Numbered from the stretch's first letter, positions 37,052-46,982 are shown. The stretch: 64,000 nucleotides of DNA from Paenibacillus ihumii (GCF_001403875.1 NZ_LN884299.1:186001-250000); one strand, 5' to 3'. Numbers and translations are program-made. Notes: generated by a model from the letters alone, not told the origin.

Positions 37052-38266
37052 GGAGACTTTCCACTATGTTCAGATAAAACGATTTTGAGCCAGAGTACTG
37101 CTGTCACGGACGTGATTGCTTTATATCCCACAACGTTCAGATAAAACAAAACCAAACCGTGCCGCTTTCATGAAATCTTCAACCTTTATATCCCACTACG
37201 TTCAGATAAAACGGGTTCAGACGCTCGCAGGCCAGCAGATGGATTTACAACTTTATATCCCACTACGTTCAGATAAAACGCAAAAATCAAAACAGGCTAT
37301 CGTTACACTAGCCGACTTTATATCCCACTACGTTCAGATAAAACCCCTCCTCAACTTGCGCAATTAGCGCGGCTTTCGCTTCTTTATATCCCACTACGTT
37401 CAGATAAAACACAGCATCTGAGGGCCTGAGGGTAAACACTCTTACAAACTTTATATCCCACTACGTTCAGATATAACCCGAAGCAGCCGGGGAATCGGCA
37501 ATTAATATGTTGCCTTTATATCCCACTACGTTCAGATAAAACTAAATACTGCTGCATCATCGATGTTGGCCGTGATTGTACTTTATATCCCACTACGTTC
37601 AGATAAAACATCGCATTAGGCGCGGTACGCTGCCGCCGTTTGATACTTTATATCCCACTACGTTCAGATAAAACCCGAGGCTGAACGAGATTACCGCCTA
37701 GCGCTTGCACCTTTATATCCCACTACGTTCAGATAAAACACGCCGATCCCATCCCACCAACCATAAAGCCGGGAGATACTTTATATCCCACTACGTTCAG
37801 ATAAAACGCTACCCCGTTGCTCATTTTGCGGGTGGTATAATTCTTTATATCCCACTACGTTCAGATAAAACAAATCCGCCTCTGATATTTTTTGAATCTC
37901 GATTTCGGTCTTTATATCCCACTACGTTCAGATAAAACTAAAAACCACTGGTATAAACCATAGCTTATGGTACCACTTTATATCCCACTACGTTCAGATA
38001 AAACGCGTTTTACACACCGACACACGTTGCGCGCTTTATCGCTTTATATCCCACTACGTTCAGATAAAACTGTTTCATCGGGTGCGCCTATCGCTACTGT
38101 GTAAACGTCTTTATATCCCACTACGTTCAGATAAAACTAAAATCGCCCACATGTAGCACGCCGCCAAAAAATCTTTATATCCCACTACGTTCAGATAAAA
38201 CACATGGTTTAGCGGAAAACACAGGTTTTCCTACATCCTTTATATCCCACTACGTTCAGATAAAAC
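37052..38266 (-). CRISPR. CRISPR array 1 (type I-B), 19 repeats
   Basis: A 29-bp repeat (plus strand CTTTATATCCCACTACGTTC followed by AGATAAAAC) recurs at 37184, 37251, 37316, 37382 and so on to 38238, with spacers of about 35-38 bp. The two leftmost copies (37052 and 37119) are decayed and the copy at 37449 has one substitution. Decay at the left and a leader-like region at the right show transcription on the minus strand, where the repeat begins GTTTTATCTGAAC, like clostridial type I-B repeats. About 18 spacers. Confidence 0.97.
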
Positions 38267-38449
38267 CCCGACTTCTAGCACGGCAAAAGCCTTATGATAT
38301 CAAGGTTTTCCAACTACAACATTTTTCAATTTTGCATTGAACCTACAATGAGAAATTCTCATTTCGTATGTGAATCACCCTTAATCCTTATCTGGCAAGG
38401 CCTACAGGGATTTCGACAAAATAATCGATCGATGCATTTTCTCATTGTT
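38267..38449 (-). promoter_or_regulatory. Leader of CRISPR array 1
   Basis: AT-rich non-coding region between the last intact repeat and cas2. It shares order and wording with the region right of array 2: CCCG directly after the repeat, TTTGCATTGAACCT (against TTTGCATCGAACCT), and GATTTCGACAAAATAATCG (against GATTCGACAAAAAAATCG). Conservation at the same end of both arrays marks it as the leader, read on the minus strand. Confidence 0.75.
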
Positions 38450-38710
38450 TTAAAAAAATAACCGGTCGAAGGAGCGATCTTCTCCAATAACCTCTTTTAT
38501 AATCGCTTTTGGGTTCTCTACTTTATACAAATATATTGAATCCTCTTCATCCATGATCTCACGTAATTCTGCTAAACATTTCGTTAGTTTTCCTTTAGTA
38601 ATCTCACCTTCAAATACCGAGTTCTGCGTCCAATCCAAATATTCTCGGAGTTTTTTACAGACTTTGCCCACTCTTTTTTCTCCTATATCGTATGTGATAA
38701 TTACAAACAT
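38450..38710 (-). CDS. cas2: CRISPR adaptation nuclease Cas2
   Basis: 86 residues with a ferredoxin-like fold start MFVIITYDIGEKRVGKVCK, containing the conserved Asp8, and the middle segment NSVFEGEITKGKL. It forms the Cas1-Cas2 integration complex. It is the last gene of the cas operon, 6 bp after cas1, and ends at the leader of array 1. Confidence 0.96.
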   Translation of the reverse strand: MFVIITYDIGEKRVGKVCKKLREYLDWTQNSVFEGEITKGKLTKCLAELREIMDEEDSIYLYKVENPKAIIKEVIGEDRSFDRLFF

Positions 38711-38716
38711 GTCTAT

Positions 38717-39700
38717 CTACCACCATGCCTTAAAAGGTTTATATTTTTCATCACCAATGACATGCTTAATTAATTTGTAAGCTTCGAGTCGAATTAAATA
38801 TCTATAAGATACATTTCTCTTTAATTTACGATGCTTAAATGTACTTTTCATCTTCTCATCAAATGCCGCCAAGAAGATTTTTCGTCCATCTTCATTTAAA
38901 TAAACAAATCCCTCTGCATTTTCAAAATGCTTTTCTTGAATACGCCGATTATTAACCAAATTAAAAATTAAAGGGTCAATTATAAAGGGTTTGAATATTT
39001 CTGCTATATCTAGACTAAGAGAGAACCGTTTACTCGAAGGCTCATGTAGATAGCTTATAGATGGATCAAGCATCGTTTTATATATTTCTGATACAACCGT
39101 GGTATACATTAAGCCATTTCCAAAAGATATTAACGCATTTAGCGGATCTTGAGGTGGACGCTTTGTTCTGCTTACCCATGTAAAGCTCTTTTTAATTAAT
39201 AGCGGAAACGCCCCATAGTACACTTGACGACACTGACCTTCTAACCCCATTACGGCAGGGATATTTGAAGCATGATCTAGCAGAGATGCTGTTGCATTAA
39301 TCGTATCTACGTGTGATTTTGTTTCATCACCAGACTTTCTAAGATTTCTGATCATATGATGTATTCCACCCTGAACAAATGCCTTCGCTAAATATAATCT
39401 CTTATTCAAGTCTAAGTAATTCTCACTCTGTCGAACAGTCGTGTATCCTGATATTCGTGAATTCCGAGGATAGTAAGTTCCATCATAGTAGCCATAATAG
39501 TTGTATACATGCAACCGCACATCATGTTGAGTTAAAATATGCAGTAATGACGTATTAAAATCAACATTGCCGAACAAGTGTAAATTCTCAGTCTGCTCTA
39601 CTGGCAGAGGACTCGACTTCCCTTCCTCATCTGTAAAATACAACGTATTATGCTTACGATGCAGTTTTCCTGTCGAGAATATGAATACATCACGGCTCAT
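38717..39700 (-). CDS. cas1: CRISPR integrase Cas1
   Basis: 327 residues. An N-terminal beta domain (FIFSTGKLHRKHNTLYFTDE) is followed by the helical catalytic domain with GLEGQCRQVYYGAF (Glu), LHEPSSKRFSLSLDIAEIFKP (His and Asp/Glu), the metal-binding residues for spacer integration. ATG 39700 overlaps the end of cas4 by 4 bp. Confidence 0.97.
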   Translation of the reverse strand: MSRDVFIFSTGKLHRKHNTLYFTDEEGKSSPLPVEQTENLHLFGNVDFNTSLLHILTQHDVRLHVYNYYGYYDGTYYPRNSRISGYTTVRQSENYLDLNKRLYLAKAFVQGGIHHMIRNLRKSGDETKSHVDTINATASLLDHASNIPAVMGLEGQCRQVYYGAFPLLIKKSFTWVSRTKRPPQDPLNALISFGNGLMYTTVVSEIYKTMLDPSISYLHEPSSKRFSLSLDIAEIFKPFIIDPLIFNLVNNRRIQEKHFENAEGFVYLNEDGRKIFLAAFDEKMKSTFKHRKLKRNVSYRYLIRLEAYKLIKHVIGDEKYKPFKAWW

Positions 39701-40197
39701 TCTTCATCCCCCGCCTCTCCAGCTTCGCAAAAATCTTGATAGGCACATTTAGAACAATATTTAAGTTTTTGAAATGGAGGCAGCTCACCATTCAATACTT
39801 GATGAACCCCTTCCAAAGCAGCCCGTACTTCGAGTGTTTCCTCAAAATCCAAACATATTTCTGTCGTCTTCTTTTCCTTTGGGTAACTAAGCAATCCTTT
39901 TTTCTCTACTCCACGTTCTCTCAGCAGATAGAGATAATACAACATCTGTAACCGATCCGCATTCTCCATCTTACTGCTTATTTTCACTTCCCTTATCCAG
40001 TCCCCGTCTAAAGCATCTACCACAGCGATGTCATCTATGCTTAACTCCCTATCCAACCTTTCATAAGCATGTTCATGCAATATTTTTCCTTCGGCCACTC
40101 GATCATGCTGCTGCTCAAAACCAATGCCTCTATTAAACAACCACAGTTTACGTTTACATACCGCATAATAATGCATTTCTATTCCACGTATGGACAT
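39697..40197 (-). CDS. cas4: CRISPR-associated nuclease Cas4
   Basis: 166 residues with a RecB-like nuclease fold. Cys14 at the start and Cys148, Cys151 and Cys157 at the end form the 4Fe-4S site. DALDGDWIREVKIS carries catalytic Asp and Lys residues and YYLYLLRERGV the QxxxY-like helix. Cas4 trims prespacers and helps select PAM orientation. The ribosome site GAGGAGG lies 14 bases before ATG 40197, so a start slightly further upstream is possible. Confidence 0.94.
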   Translation of the reverse strand: MSIRGIEMHYYAVCKRKLWLFNRGIGFEQQHDRVAEGKILHEHAYERLDRELSIDDIAVVDALDGDWIREVKISSKMENADRLQMLYYLYLLRERGVEKKGLLSYPKEKKTTEICLDFEETLEVRAALEGVHQVLNGELPPFQKLKYCSKCAYQDFCEAGEAGDEE

Positions 40198-40217
40198 AAC
40201 ACAGATTCAATCCTCCT

Positions 40218-42473
40218 CTACAAAAACATTGGAGCAGTAACCGATTGTACAAGAAATCCCGTCTCCTTACTGTAATCTGCATCTACATAATAAAGTCCAT
40301 GAATTAAAGGAAATGGGGTAAGCAGCCCTTGTTTTTCGGCCAAATATTTATTAACGCCTACGGTATAACTCTCAATAATTCTTCGTTGCTGCCGCTTTAT
40401 TCTCTTGTCTTTCGTTGTCTTCCAAATTTCCAGTGCATTCTCAATTACCTTATCTCCGCGAAAGCATTCAGGAATAGCCTGTATTTCTTGGATATCTCTA
40501 AGTATCTTCTGGGCATCAAGTTTTGACATTCCATACATTGGATAGTTATTCAATTCTTCTAAGGTTGTATCAAACATATCTTTAAATTCAGATTTCTCTA
40601 ACGCAGCCTCATCATAAAGAGCAGCTATCATTGTTTGTTTTACTGATTCCAACAGCACACCTGTTTTATGTTGTTCGATAAGCTGTAAGCTTCGATTGTA
40701 AATATCCTTGTGATATACAGATTTCGAACCTTGATTTACCCCTGAGACATCCTTCGTATAAATCCGTATATTCACTTCAGTGATAGCTTTAATTCCCTTG
40801 CGGTTGCACCTGCCATAACGTTGAAATTGACTATCCAGTGTGGACATCTCGGTATATAACCGATCAAAATCAATATCTAGGCTCGCCTCAACTAACTGAG
40901 TAGTTACCCAAATGCCATTTCCCTCTCCTGCTGCAAATTCAATAATATCCTGCTCCAACTGGGCACGATCTTTTTTAATGAATCGTGAATGTAGCAACCT
41001 TGTATTTTCATCCCTGGATTTGACTTGAAGATAAACCTCCCTGGCACGTTTCACAGTATTACAAATGACTAGAACTTTATAATCCTTACCGTCCAAAATG
41101 ATTTGTTCAATCACATGAGCATCAAGAATAGATTCTTCCTTAATCTCAACATGATGCCTAGCAATTCGATCATCGATGAATTCCCCATAAGCAATGGGAA
41201 TACGAGAAGACCTCATCTCTTTCGATAACGCCTTGTAATAAAAATCCGGCAATGTAGCCGTCATAATCATAAAGGATCCGCCTATTCTATCAATGAGCAC
41301 TAGCGCTCTAATAATCAATGCAGCAATTCTAGGATCGTAGGCTTGCAGTTCATCAATAACTACTTTAGCAGAAGCTACGGTCGCATATTCTTTTTCAAAA
41401 CCAAGATAAAAGAAAGGAAATTTCAAAATTTGATCAACCGTAGAAATAACTAACTTATTCGCATATTCTCTTGATTGTGAATGTATTTTCTCAAGTGCCT
41501 CGTCATCTGCCTCAAGTTTGTCATGCAAATAGTCCAGACTGGTTGAATGTAATAGCCCCGTAGCTTCTTCTCCCGTCCCATCTTCTGACGGACGCGTAAA
41601 GCCAATGTTAGACTTGTCCGTAATACGCTGATACATTGCATTGATACTTACTCGCAACGGCAATGTAAAGAACCCCTTAGCCTCTCCTAGCCACAATAAG
41701 CCTGCTTCAGTCTTTCCCATTCCAGTCTGAGCAACAACGACAACATGTTTATCCTGATTTTGCTGTGTAAACTGCTGGAGTTCATTTTTCCGTCCACTGA
41801 ATTTCCGGCTTACAAACTCTTCTACATACTCACCTACGTTCATTTCCGGGGCCAGTTCTACTAATACATGAGCTGAAGCAGCATGATCCAATCGGTGCAG
41901 CAAACCTTTGATTAATACGTACCGTCGAAAGATCTCCCCTTCACTTTCTTCAATACGTTTTGTTATCAATTCCAACTTATATGCAATTGCCTTCTCGTCA
42001 ATATCTATTTCTAGTTCACGTTTAATTTGTTCGCGATAAGGTAAAATATGTTCGACATAAATTTGTTTAACTTGTTTCTTATCAGGAATAATCTCCCGCT
42101 CATGATGATAAGCAACGGCTTGTGCAAGAATACGTTTCTCTTCGTCATTGATCCCTAATTCCTTGAATGGAATAGCAAGTACCGATACAAAGTTATGATT
42201 TACGTTATAGTTACACGATGTCTTTATACGCTGTTCTACCCGCAGCGCTTTTAGAATCTTGTTCTGAAATACAGCATCATATTTACCAACATCATGGTAC
42301 TGCACCGCCCAACGGAGCAACTGCCAATCCCGTTCACTCATGAGCGGCAACGCTGCTGCATATCCCTCTTTCAATTCTTCATAGCACTTCAGCAATGCAT
42401 TCGTGTGCTGCTGCACAGTCTCCGTATGAGGTAAAGGCGGAGATGATTTGGCGAAAAAAATCAAAACAATCAC
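40218..42473 (-). CDS. cas3: CRISPR helicase-nuclease Cas3
   Basis: 751 residues. The HD nuclease domain comes first: His16, VQYHDVGKYD (His60-Asp61), a later HNF and AYHHERE. A superfamily 2 helicase follows: Walker A VAQTGMGKTEA near residue 245, DELQ near 372, MTATLP, QLVEASLDIDFD and QRYGRCNRKG near 546. It nicks and degrades target DNA recruited by Cascade. GTG 42473 follows AAAGGGATAG. A hairpin at 42520-42549 separates it from cas5. Confidence 0.96.
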   Translation of the reverse strand: MIVLIFFAKSSPPLPHTETVQQHTNALLKCYEELKEGYAAALPLMSERDWQLLRWAVQYHDVGKYDAVFQNKILKALRVEQRIKTSCNYNVNHNFVSVLAIPFKELGINDEEKRILAQAVAYHHEREIIPDKKQVKQIYVEHILPYREQIKRELEIDIDEKAIAYKLELITKRIEESEGEIFRRYVLIKGLLHRLDHAASAHVLVELAPEMNVGEYVEEFVSRKFSGRKNELQQFTQQNQDKHVVVVAQTGMGKTEAGLLWLGEAKGFFTLPLRVSINAMYQRITDKSNIGFTRPSEDGTGEEATGLLHSTSLDYLHDKLEADDEALEKIHSQSREYANKLVISTVDQILKFPFFYLGFEKEYATVASAKVVIDELQAYDPRIAALIIRALVLIDRIGGSFMIMTATLPDFYYKALSKEMRSSRIPIAYGEFIDDRIARHHVEIKEESILDAHVIEQIILDGKDYKVLVICNTVKRAREVYLQVKSRDENTRLLHSRFIKKDRAQLEQDIIEFAAGEGNGIWVTTQLVEASLDIDFDRLYTEMSTLDSQFQRYGRCNRKGIKAITEVNIRIYTKDVSGVNQGSKSVYHKDIYNRSLQLIEQHKTGVLLESVKQTMIAALYDEAALEKSEFKDMFDTTLEELNNYPMYGMSKLDAQKILRDIQEIQAIPECFRGDKVIENALEIWKTTKDKRIKRQQRRIIESYTVGVNKYLAEKQGLLTPFPLIHGLYYVDADYSKETGFLVQSVTAPMFL

Positions 42474-42519
42474 CTATCCCTTTAACATCGATATCGCTAC
42501 ATATTTCATTCAGTTACAA

Positions 42520-42549
42520 AGAGAGAGAACCCTATTGCCGGCTCTCTCT
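42520..42549 (-). promoter_or_regulatory. Intergenic hairpin between cas5 and cas3
   Basis: AGAGAGAG (42520-42527) pairs with CTCTCTCT (42542-42549) around a 14-base loop in the only sizeable gap (91 bp) inside the cas operon. On the minus strand it is followed by TTTG only, so it is at best a weak terminator. It may attenuate or process the mRNA between the Cascade genes and cas3. Confidence 0.4.
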
Positions 42550-42564
42550 GCTAATCATTTATGT

Positions 42565-43266
42565 TTATTTCGGATTTGGAAAGAATACACCATTGCCATC
42601 GGGGTCTAACAATAACCCCTCCTCACAATAAACTACGCTTCCTGGTTGTACATATCCTACTTTCAACTTATCCCACACTCTCACTCCGTCTATAATACGA
42701 TAAGTCCAATTCAGACTGTATGGAAAGTGTTCTGTCTCACCAAGAATTTCGTTTGGGACATAAGCATTCTGTTCCAGAATAATCTCTTCATCCTCTATCG
42801 TAATCTCAACTTGTTCGCAAGCATCTATTCGAACCAGGTCCTCCCAACGCCCTAGGCTAAGATGAATATTTCCTTTAAGGATACGTTCCTCCAGCTCACT
42901 CAATACATCATCGGAAGCACCGACATGAATTATCAAACTCACATCATAGAGCATATGCGTATAAATAGGCATCGTTGTAATATTCCCAAATTCACGGCTA
43001 ATTCCAAGTCCATCAGTTGTTAGAGCAAATTCTTCCGTCTTCTCAGTCTTAAAGAAGTAATGAGTCTGATAATCGGTAACTAAGGTGTCGTAGCTACCCT
43101 GAATGCTAATTTGCATTGGGATAAGCTCTTTGGCGTTCAGTATTGCGTGGAGCATACCTTTGACTGTAGAGTGCGGAGGTAATGGATATGTCTCCGACAC
43201 TTTAAAAGCAAAGGGCTTCTTATAACAAGCCGTCTGCTGATATAGTTTAAGTCTAAGAGCTTTCAT
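42565..43266 (-). CDS. cas5: Type I-B Cascade subunit Cas5
   Basis: 233 residues in the RAMP fold. The N-terminal LRLKLYQQTACYKKPFAFKVSETYPLPPHSTVKGMLHAIL is the Cas5 signature, with the conserved PPxSTVxGML helix start. Cas5 caps the crRNA 5' handle. It overlaps cas7 by 4 bp (ATGA) and is followed by a 91-bp gap before cas3. Confidence 0.93.
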   Translation of the reverse strand: MKALRLKLYQQTACYKKPFAFKVSETYPLPPHSTVKGMLHAILNAKELIPMQISIQGSYDTLVTDYQTHYFFKTEKTEEFALTTDGLGISREFGNITTMPIYTHMLYDVSLIIHVGASDDVLSELEERILKGNIHLSLGRWEDLVRIDACEQVEITIEDEEIILEQNAYVPNEILGETEHFPYSLNWTYRIIDGVRVWDKLKVGYVQPGSVVYCEEGLLLDPDGNGVFFPNPK

Positions 43267-44174
43267 TGTACGGATACCTCGTAGTACGACTCTACTTTTT
43301 CTTTTAGTACAGCAAAAAATTGTTCCACCGTTCCAACTCGACCAGTCGCTACTTGTTCAAATTGAGCTTCATTATCGAACACTCCAGATACATAACCAAG
43401 GTGTGTATTTTCTCCTATTGCTATACCACCGAAGGTTGTCTGACCAACCTCTTTCAGGGCATTAGTATTAATATTCCAAGATTTTGATTTTGGCTCTAGC
43501 ATAACACGCCCTAGAAAAAACGGATTAGCTACAGAATACACTCCTCCAACAACAAACAATGGAGCCAAAGATTCCTGACGACCACGAATATTTCGATTTA
43601 GCAGTTTAAGAATATCCAGCAGTTGAGTCACTCTAGTAACTTTTTCACTTTCAGATAATTCGACCACTTTTCCTTTAATGCCCTGATCTACACCTACTTT
43701 ATCCAGGTCAATTGTTATTGTGTATGAATAAAAACTCTCATGCTGCTCAATATTTGCGAGGTTAGGAGTTTCATCGATTCTTTCTGCAAGTCCCATATTA
43801 TTTAAGAATTCCATATCATTGCGATATGGCTCTAATGATACAGCATGTGATAAACGGGCTACCGCTGCTCGCTTTTGCGATCTTTGGCCCGTTTTTAGAT
43901 AACCGAACAGATCCATCTCTACGGATTCAGCAATGCTTATATCCTCTCTAAATTGTAGGGTCCCCTTAGTTTTATCCACAGTCTGTAAGTTCCACCCAAA
44001 CCACTCATTCCCTAATCGAACAATATCGTAACGGAGGCTTTGACGCGAAGCGAAAGTTAGAACATCTCCATTACCTCGGTGTATCTTTTTTAATTCAGAT
44101 ATATTCGCAATTCCCTCACCATAATTTAGAGAATTCGCACGAAAAACTACAGTTAAGGTCAAAGCTTTACTCAT
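43263..44174 (-). CDS. cas7: Type I-B Cascade backbone subunit Cas7 (Cst2/DevR family)
   Basis: 303 residues. LTLTVVFRANSLNYGEG at the start, the thumb-like region DLFGYLKTG and FVVGGVYSVANPFFLGRV near the end match the Cst2/DevR family. Cas7 polymerises along the crRNA spacer. It overlaps cas8 by 8 bp and cas5 by 4 bp, so the three Cascade genes are translationally coupled. Confidence 0.93.
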   Translation of the reverse strand: MSKALTLTVVFRANSLNYGEGIANISELKKIHRGNGDVLTFASRQSLRYDIVRLGNEWFGWNLQTVDKTKGTLQFREDISIAESVEMDLFGYLKTGQRSQKRAAVARLSHAVSLEPYRNDMEFLNNMGLAERIDETPNLANIEQHESFYSYTITIDLDKVGVDQGIKGKVVELSESEKVTRVTQLLDILKLLNRNIRGRQESLAPLFVVGGVYSVANPFFLGRVMLEPKSKSWNINTNALKEVGQTTFGGIAIGENTHLGYVSGVFDNEAQFEQVATGRVGTVEQFFAVLKEKVESYYEVSVQ

Positions 44175-46140
44175 TTATAGCTACCTCCCCCATGGATTCA
44201 GACAGACCGGCTTCTCCACTTTCAGCTTTTTGAGCATTGGAATTTTGTTGTCCTAATAATCCTGCAATAAATGCAGTGGCAATCGTGTCAAAATCAAGCC
44301 CTTCTTCTTTAAAACTATCCACAAAAAACTGCGGCACACCAATATAACTTTTTGCTGTGCTTTGGCGAGCACTCGAAGTGTTGGCTGATAAATAAATTCG
44401 GAAGAGCGTATCCATAAATTCTGATTTATTACCTGTTTTGGCCGAGTTGAGTAAACGATAAATGATTCCATCTAATTTCTTACGTCCGCTTGCTTGATAT
44501 ACCCTTCCCTCGCCCTCTTCACCAGGACGACTAGAGATCAGCCGATTTCGCAAGTAAACGCCCTGCTCATAGACCTGTTGGATTTTCCAATCAAATTTGG
44601 ACACTTTCTCCGCTCCCTTCTTAGCCTGTAAGACTCTGAATCTTGCCTTTACAGCATAATAAGCACTACTAGCAAATCGAGTACTTTCCATTAATCGAGC
44701 CTGTTCATTCGTATTACTAGGTTTAACAGCTAGTCTAAGTAATTCATAAATCGTTGCCTTAGGATCAAGACCTCTCAAAATAGCCCTTAAAAAGGCTTCT
44801 CTCTGGTAACTATGGTGGATTAGCTTTAACCCATTACCATAATGATCCAAATAAGTCGCGAGATAACCAGGCATGTGATAGTAATCTAATAATGTCTTCT
44901 TCATTTGATATTCTGAGTGCAGTTCGATAAATAAATACGATGGCTGTTTTCTTTCCGCCTTACTTTTAGCTTCATCCAAAACACCTACAATAGCTTCACC
45001 TAATGAAGTCCCACCACTTCGTAAAGTTCGGTAGTGATTATTATCTTTTACGATGTCAACGAAGGATTTCTGGGATAATATCATGCCAAAAAAACGCTTA
45101 TTCTCATTAAATTCCTCTGTCCCTAACCGACGGTTATATGCCGCTAATCCAAGAGGTACAGCAAATAAAATAAGACGCGCCACTGCACTGATTGGTACGG
45201 GAGTTCCTTTATTGAAATTCCAGTTAAAATTCACAGCATTCTTTTTGGATAAAGCTAGCGGAGAGAATGTCATTTCTTCATACGATTGTGTAGCATACAG
45301 CCCTTCTACTAAAGAACAAGGCAATATCTGTGACTGGAAATAATCTTGGACCTCCTCAACATGCTTTATCTTTTTAATTGATCTATGCCAGTCTTTGAAT
45401 GGTTTATATTCATCCGCATAATCTTGAAGAAGATCTATAATTGTTGATAATTCCATGTGAGGACGATTTAGTTCTTTATGTAACTGGAGCTCACAAATAG
45501 CTGGAAGAACGAAATCCTTGTTCAATTGTTCGATATGCTGTTCTGTTGTTTTAGAATTAAAAATAGGCTGTAATATTGACGTCTGACCAAAAAAAGGACC
45601 CATAATAACAGCCTTAACATAATTTAAAGTCAGCTTTTCATTAATAAAAGGTTCTGACATCAATGATTTATATTCATCTATTAGATCATAAATAGTATTG
45701 AGTTCATTATAATTACTGATTAATTTAAGAGAATCCAGCAATCCCAACAGTTTGTGACATTCTTTAGAGTCGGGAAAGTACTTTTGTACCTTGCTAATCT
45801 GCTCATTCATAATTTTGCGAATGTCTTTAACTGACTCTTTGACCTTAGCATTCACTTCATTAATTAATGATGGATTCTCTAAGGCTCGATTCGCGGCACG
45901 AACGGCTTGTTGAATTGGCCATTCCATACGTTTAAGATCCCGCTCAACAATACTAAATTCCCTAATCATCCAGCGAATATAACGTTCAGGAAATAGCTTT
46001 AAATGATTCTCATTCAACTCGATACCCTTATTAGTTTGGACTATGGGGTACTCTTCTTTGCTACTAAACATTCTAGTTAGTCCAATTAATCCCGCTGTCA
46101 TCATCCACTCCTCAGCTACAATAGCAATGGACGCAGTCAT
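44167..46140 (-). CDS. cas8: Type I-B Cascade large subunit Cas8 (Cst1-like)
   Basis: This 657-residue protein stands in the large-subunit position between cas6 and cas7. Landmarks are GPFFGQTSILQPIFNSK near residue 180 and a helical C-terminal part. Large subunits recognise the PAM and recruit Cas3. Cst1 proteins usually carry a CxxC/CxxC zinc site, but this one has only three scattered Cys (KECHK, AICEL, LPCSL), so the zinc site seems lost. Family assignment rests partly on gene order (Tneap arrangement). Confidence 0.85.
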   Translation of the reverse strand: MTASIAIVAEEWMMTAGLIGLTRMFSSKEEYPIVQTNKGIELNENHLKLFPERYIRWMIREFSIVERDLKRMEWPIQQAVRAANRALENPSLINEVNAKVKESVKDIRKIMNEQISKVQKYFPDSKECHKLLGLLDSLKLISNYNELNTIYDLIDEYKSLMSEPFINEKLTLNYVKAVIMGPFFGQTSILQPIFNSKTTEQHIEQLNKDFVLPAICELQLHKELNRPHMELSTIIDLLQDYADEYKPFKDWHRSIKKIKHVEEVQDYFQSQILPCSLVEGLYATQSYEEMTFSPLALSKKNAVNFNWNFNKGTPVPISAVARLILFAVPLGLAAYNRRLGTEEFNENKRFFGMILSQKSFVDIVKDNNHYRTLRSGGTSLGEAIVGVLDEAKSKAERKQPSYLFIELHSEYQMKKTLLDYYHMPGYLATYLDHYGNGLKLIHHSYQREAFLRAILRGLDPKATIYELLRLAVKPSNTNEQARLMESTRFASSAYYAVKARFRVLQAKKGAEKVSKFDWKIQQVYEQGVYLRNRLISSRPGEEGEGRVYQASGRKKLDGIIYRLLNSAKTGNKSEFMDTLFRIYLSANTSSARQSTAKSYIGVPQFFVDSFKEEGLDFDTIATAFIAGLLGQQNSNAQKAESGEAGLSESMGEVAINE

Positions 46141-46146
46141 ATCGTT

Positions 46147-46881
46147 TTAAGCCTCCTCTCGGATATATTCTAATAGCCCAAACGATTGGGATGCACGAAG
46201 ACCTACACCAGATTGATAAAGGAACTGTAAATCAGCTGGATGACCTGTCAATCGAAGCGTTCCACGATATGCTGTAAAATAGAGATACTGCTGATAAGAT
46301 TTTACTAGCTCACGAAACTCTGAGTTTGTTTCCTTAATAACGGTCTTCTTCATGTTAATTGGCTCTATTTTAATTGGATAATAGGGTTCACGTCCAACTA
46401 GTTCACGAATCCGAAGAGCTGCATAATACGAAAATTCCTCTCCATACTCCGCCTCATCAGGATGAAGCGGTTTTCTCTGTTTATTTTCGATCAGAATGGG
46501 AGATAGTGTCTTAAAATATACTCTCTCTCCTGTAACTTGAGCTTCTTTAAGCATTTGAATCCGTAATTGCTTCCACTCCTGACCGTCAGTCTTATAGCTT
46601 CTAAGTTGGTGTAGTCCATTAAATAGATGTAACATAAATTCCATATCTGCTGAACTTATCGTAATTGACAGTTCTTTAAGTAAGATTTCATCTTCATGAT
46701 ACGTAAATTCCTTGAGAAATACCGCAGTAGAAAACGGTTTCATTTCTTTCGATCGTTGCTCATAAAGCTCTTTATAATACGCTTCATTAGCTAGTCTCAG
46801 CGCTTCTTTTAGCAAGGATAATACTGTCATTCGATAACCTAGAGGCACTCGCTCTACCTGATAAGTCACTGATAGTCTCAT
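46147..46881 (-). CDS. cas6: CRISPR crRNA endoribonuclease Cas6
   Basis: 244 residues of the tandem-RAMP Cas6 fold: LSVTYQVERVPLGYRMTVLSLLKEAL at the start and a glycine-rich C-terminal loop in HPADLQFLYQSGVGLRASQSFGLLEY, the Cas6 signature. It cuts the repeat to give mature crRNAs. It is the first gene of the operon, with GGAGGTGGAAC before ATG 46881, and the operon promoter must lie in 46882-47028. Confidence 0.95.
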   Translation of the reverse strand: MRLSVTYQVERVPLGYRMTVLSLLKEALRLANEAYYKELYEQRSKEMKPFSTAVFLKEFTYHEDEILLKELSITISSADMEFMLHLFNGLHQLRSYKTDGQEWKQLRIQMLKEAQVTGERVYFKTLSPILIENKQRKPLHPDEAEYGEEFSYYAALRIRELVGREPYYPIKIEPINMKKTVIKETNSEFRELVKSYQQYLYFTAYRGTLRLTGHPADLQFLYQSGVGLRASQSFGLLEYIREEA

Positions 46882-46900
46882 GTTCCACCTCCATATTCAC

Positions 46901-46982
46901 CAATTTACAACAAATACATATAGTTCCAATCTACTACTTTAATCGACATAGGGCAAGACCTAAAAACTACAATTTACAACAA
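46901..46982. promoter_or_regulatory. Paired 13-bp direct repeats in the cas operon promoter region
   Basis: CAATTTACAACAA occurs at 46901-46913 and 46970-46982, 69 bp apart, in the roughly 150-bp region between cas6 and the trailer of array 2. The repeats are perfect. They may be regulator binding sites for the cas operon; no regulator is identified. Confidence 0.45.

Noticed and set aside
37116..37935. Frames reading repeated LYIPLRSDKT or FISHYVQIK
   Set aside because: Translations of the CRISPR repeat, not proteins.
37052..38266. Plus-strand transcription of the CRISPR arrays (repeat ending GATAAAAC)
   Set aside because: The end resembles the GAAAC end of other repeats, but decayed repeats at the left, homologous leaders at the right and similarity to clostridial repeats beginning GTTTTA favour the minus strand.
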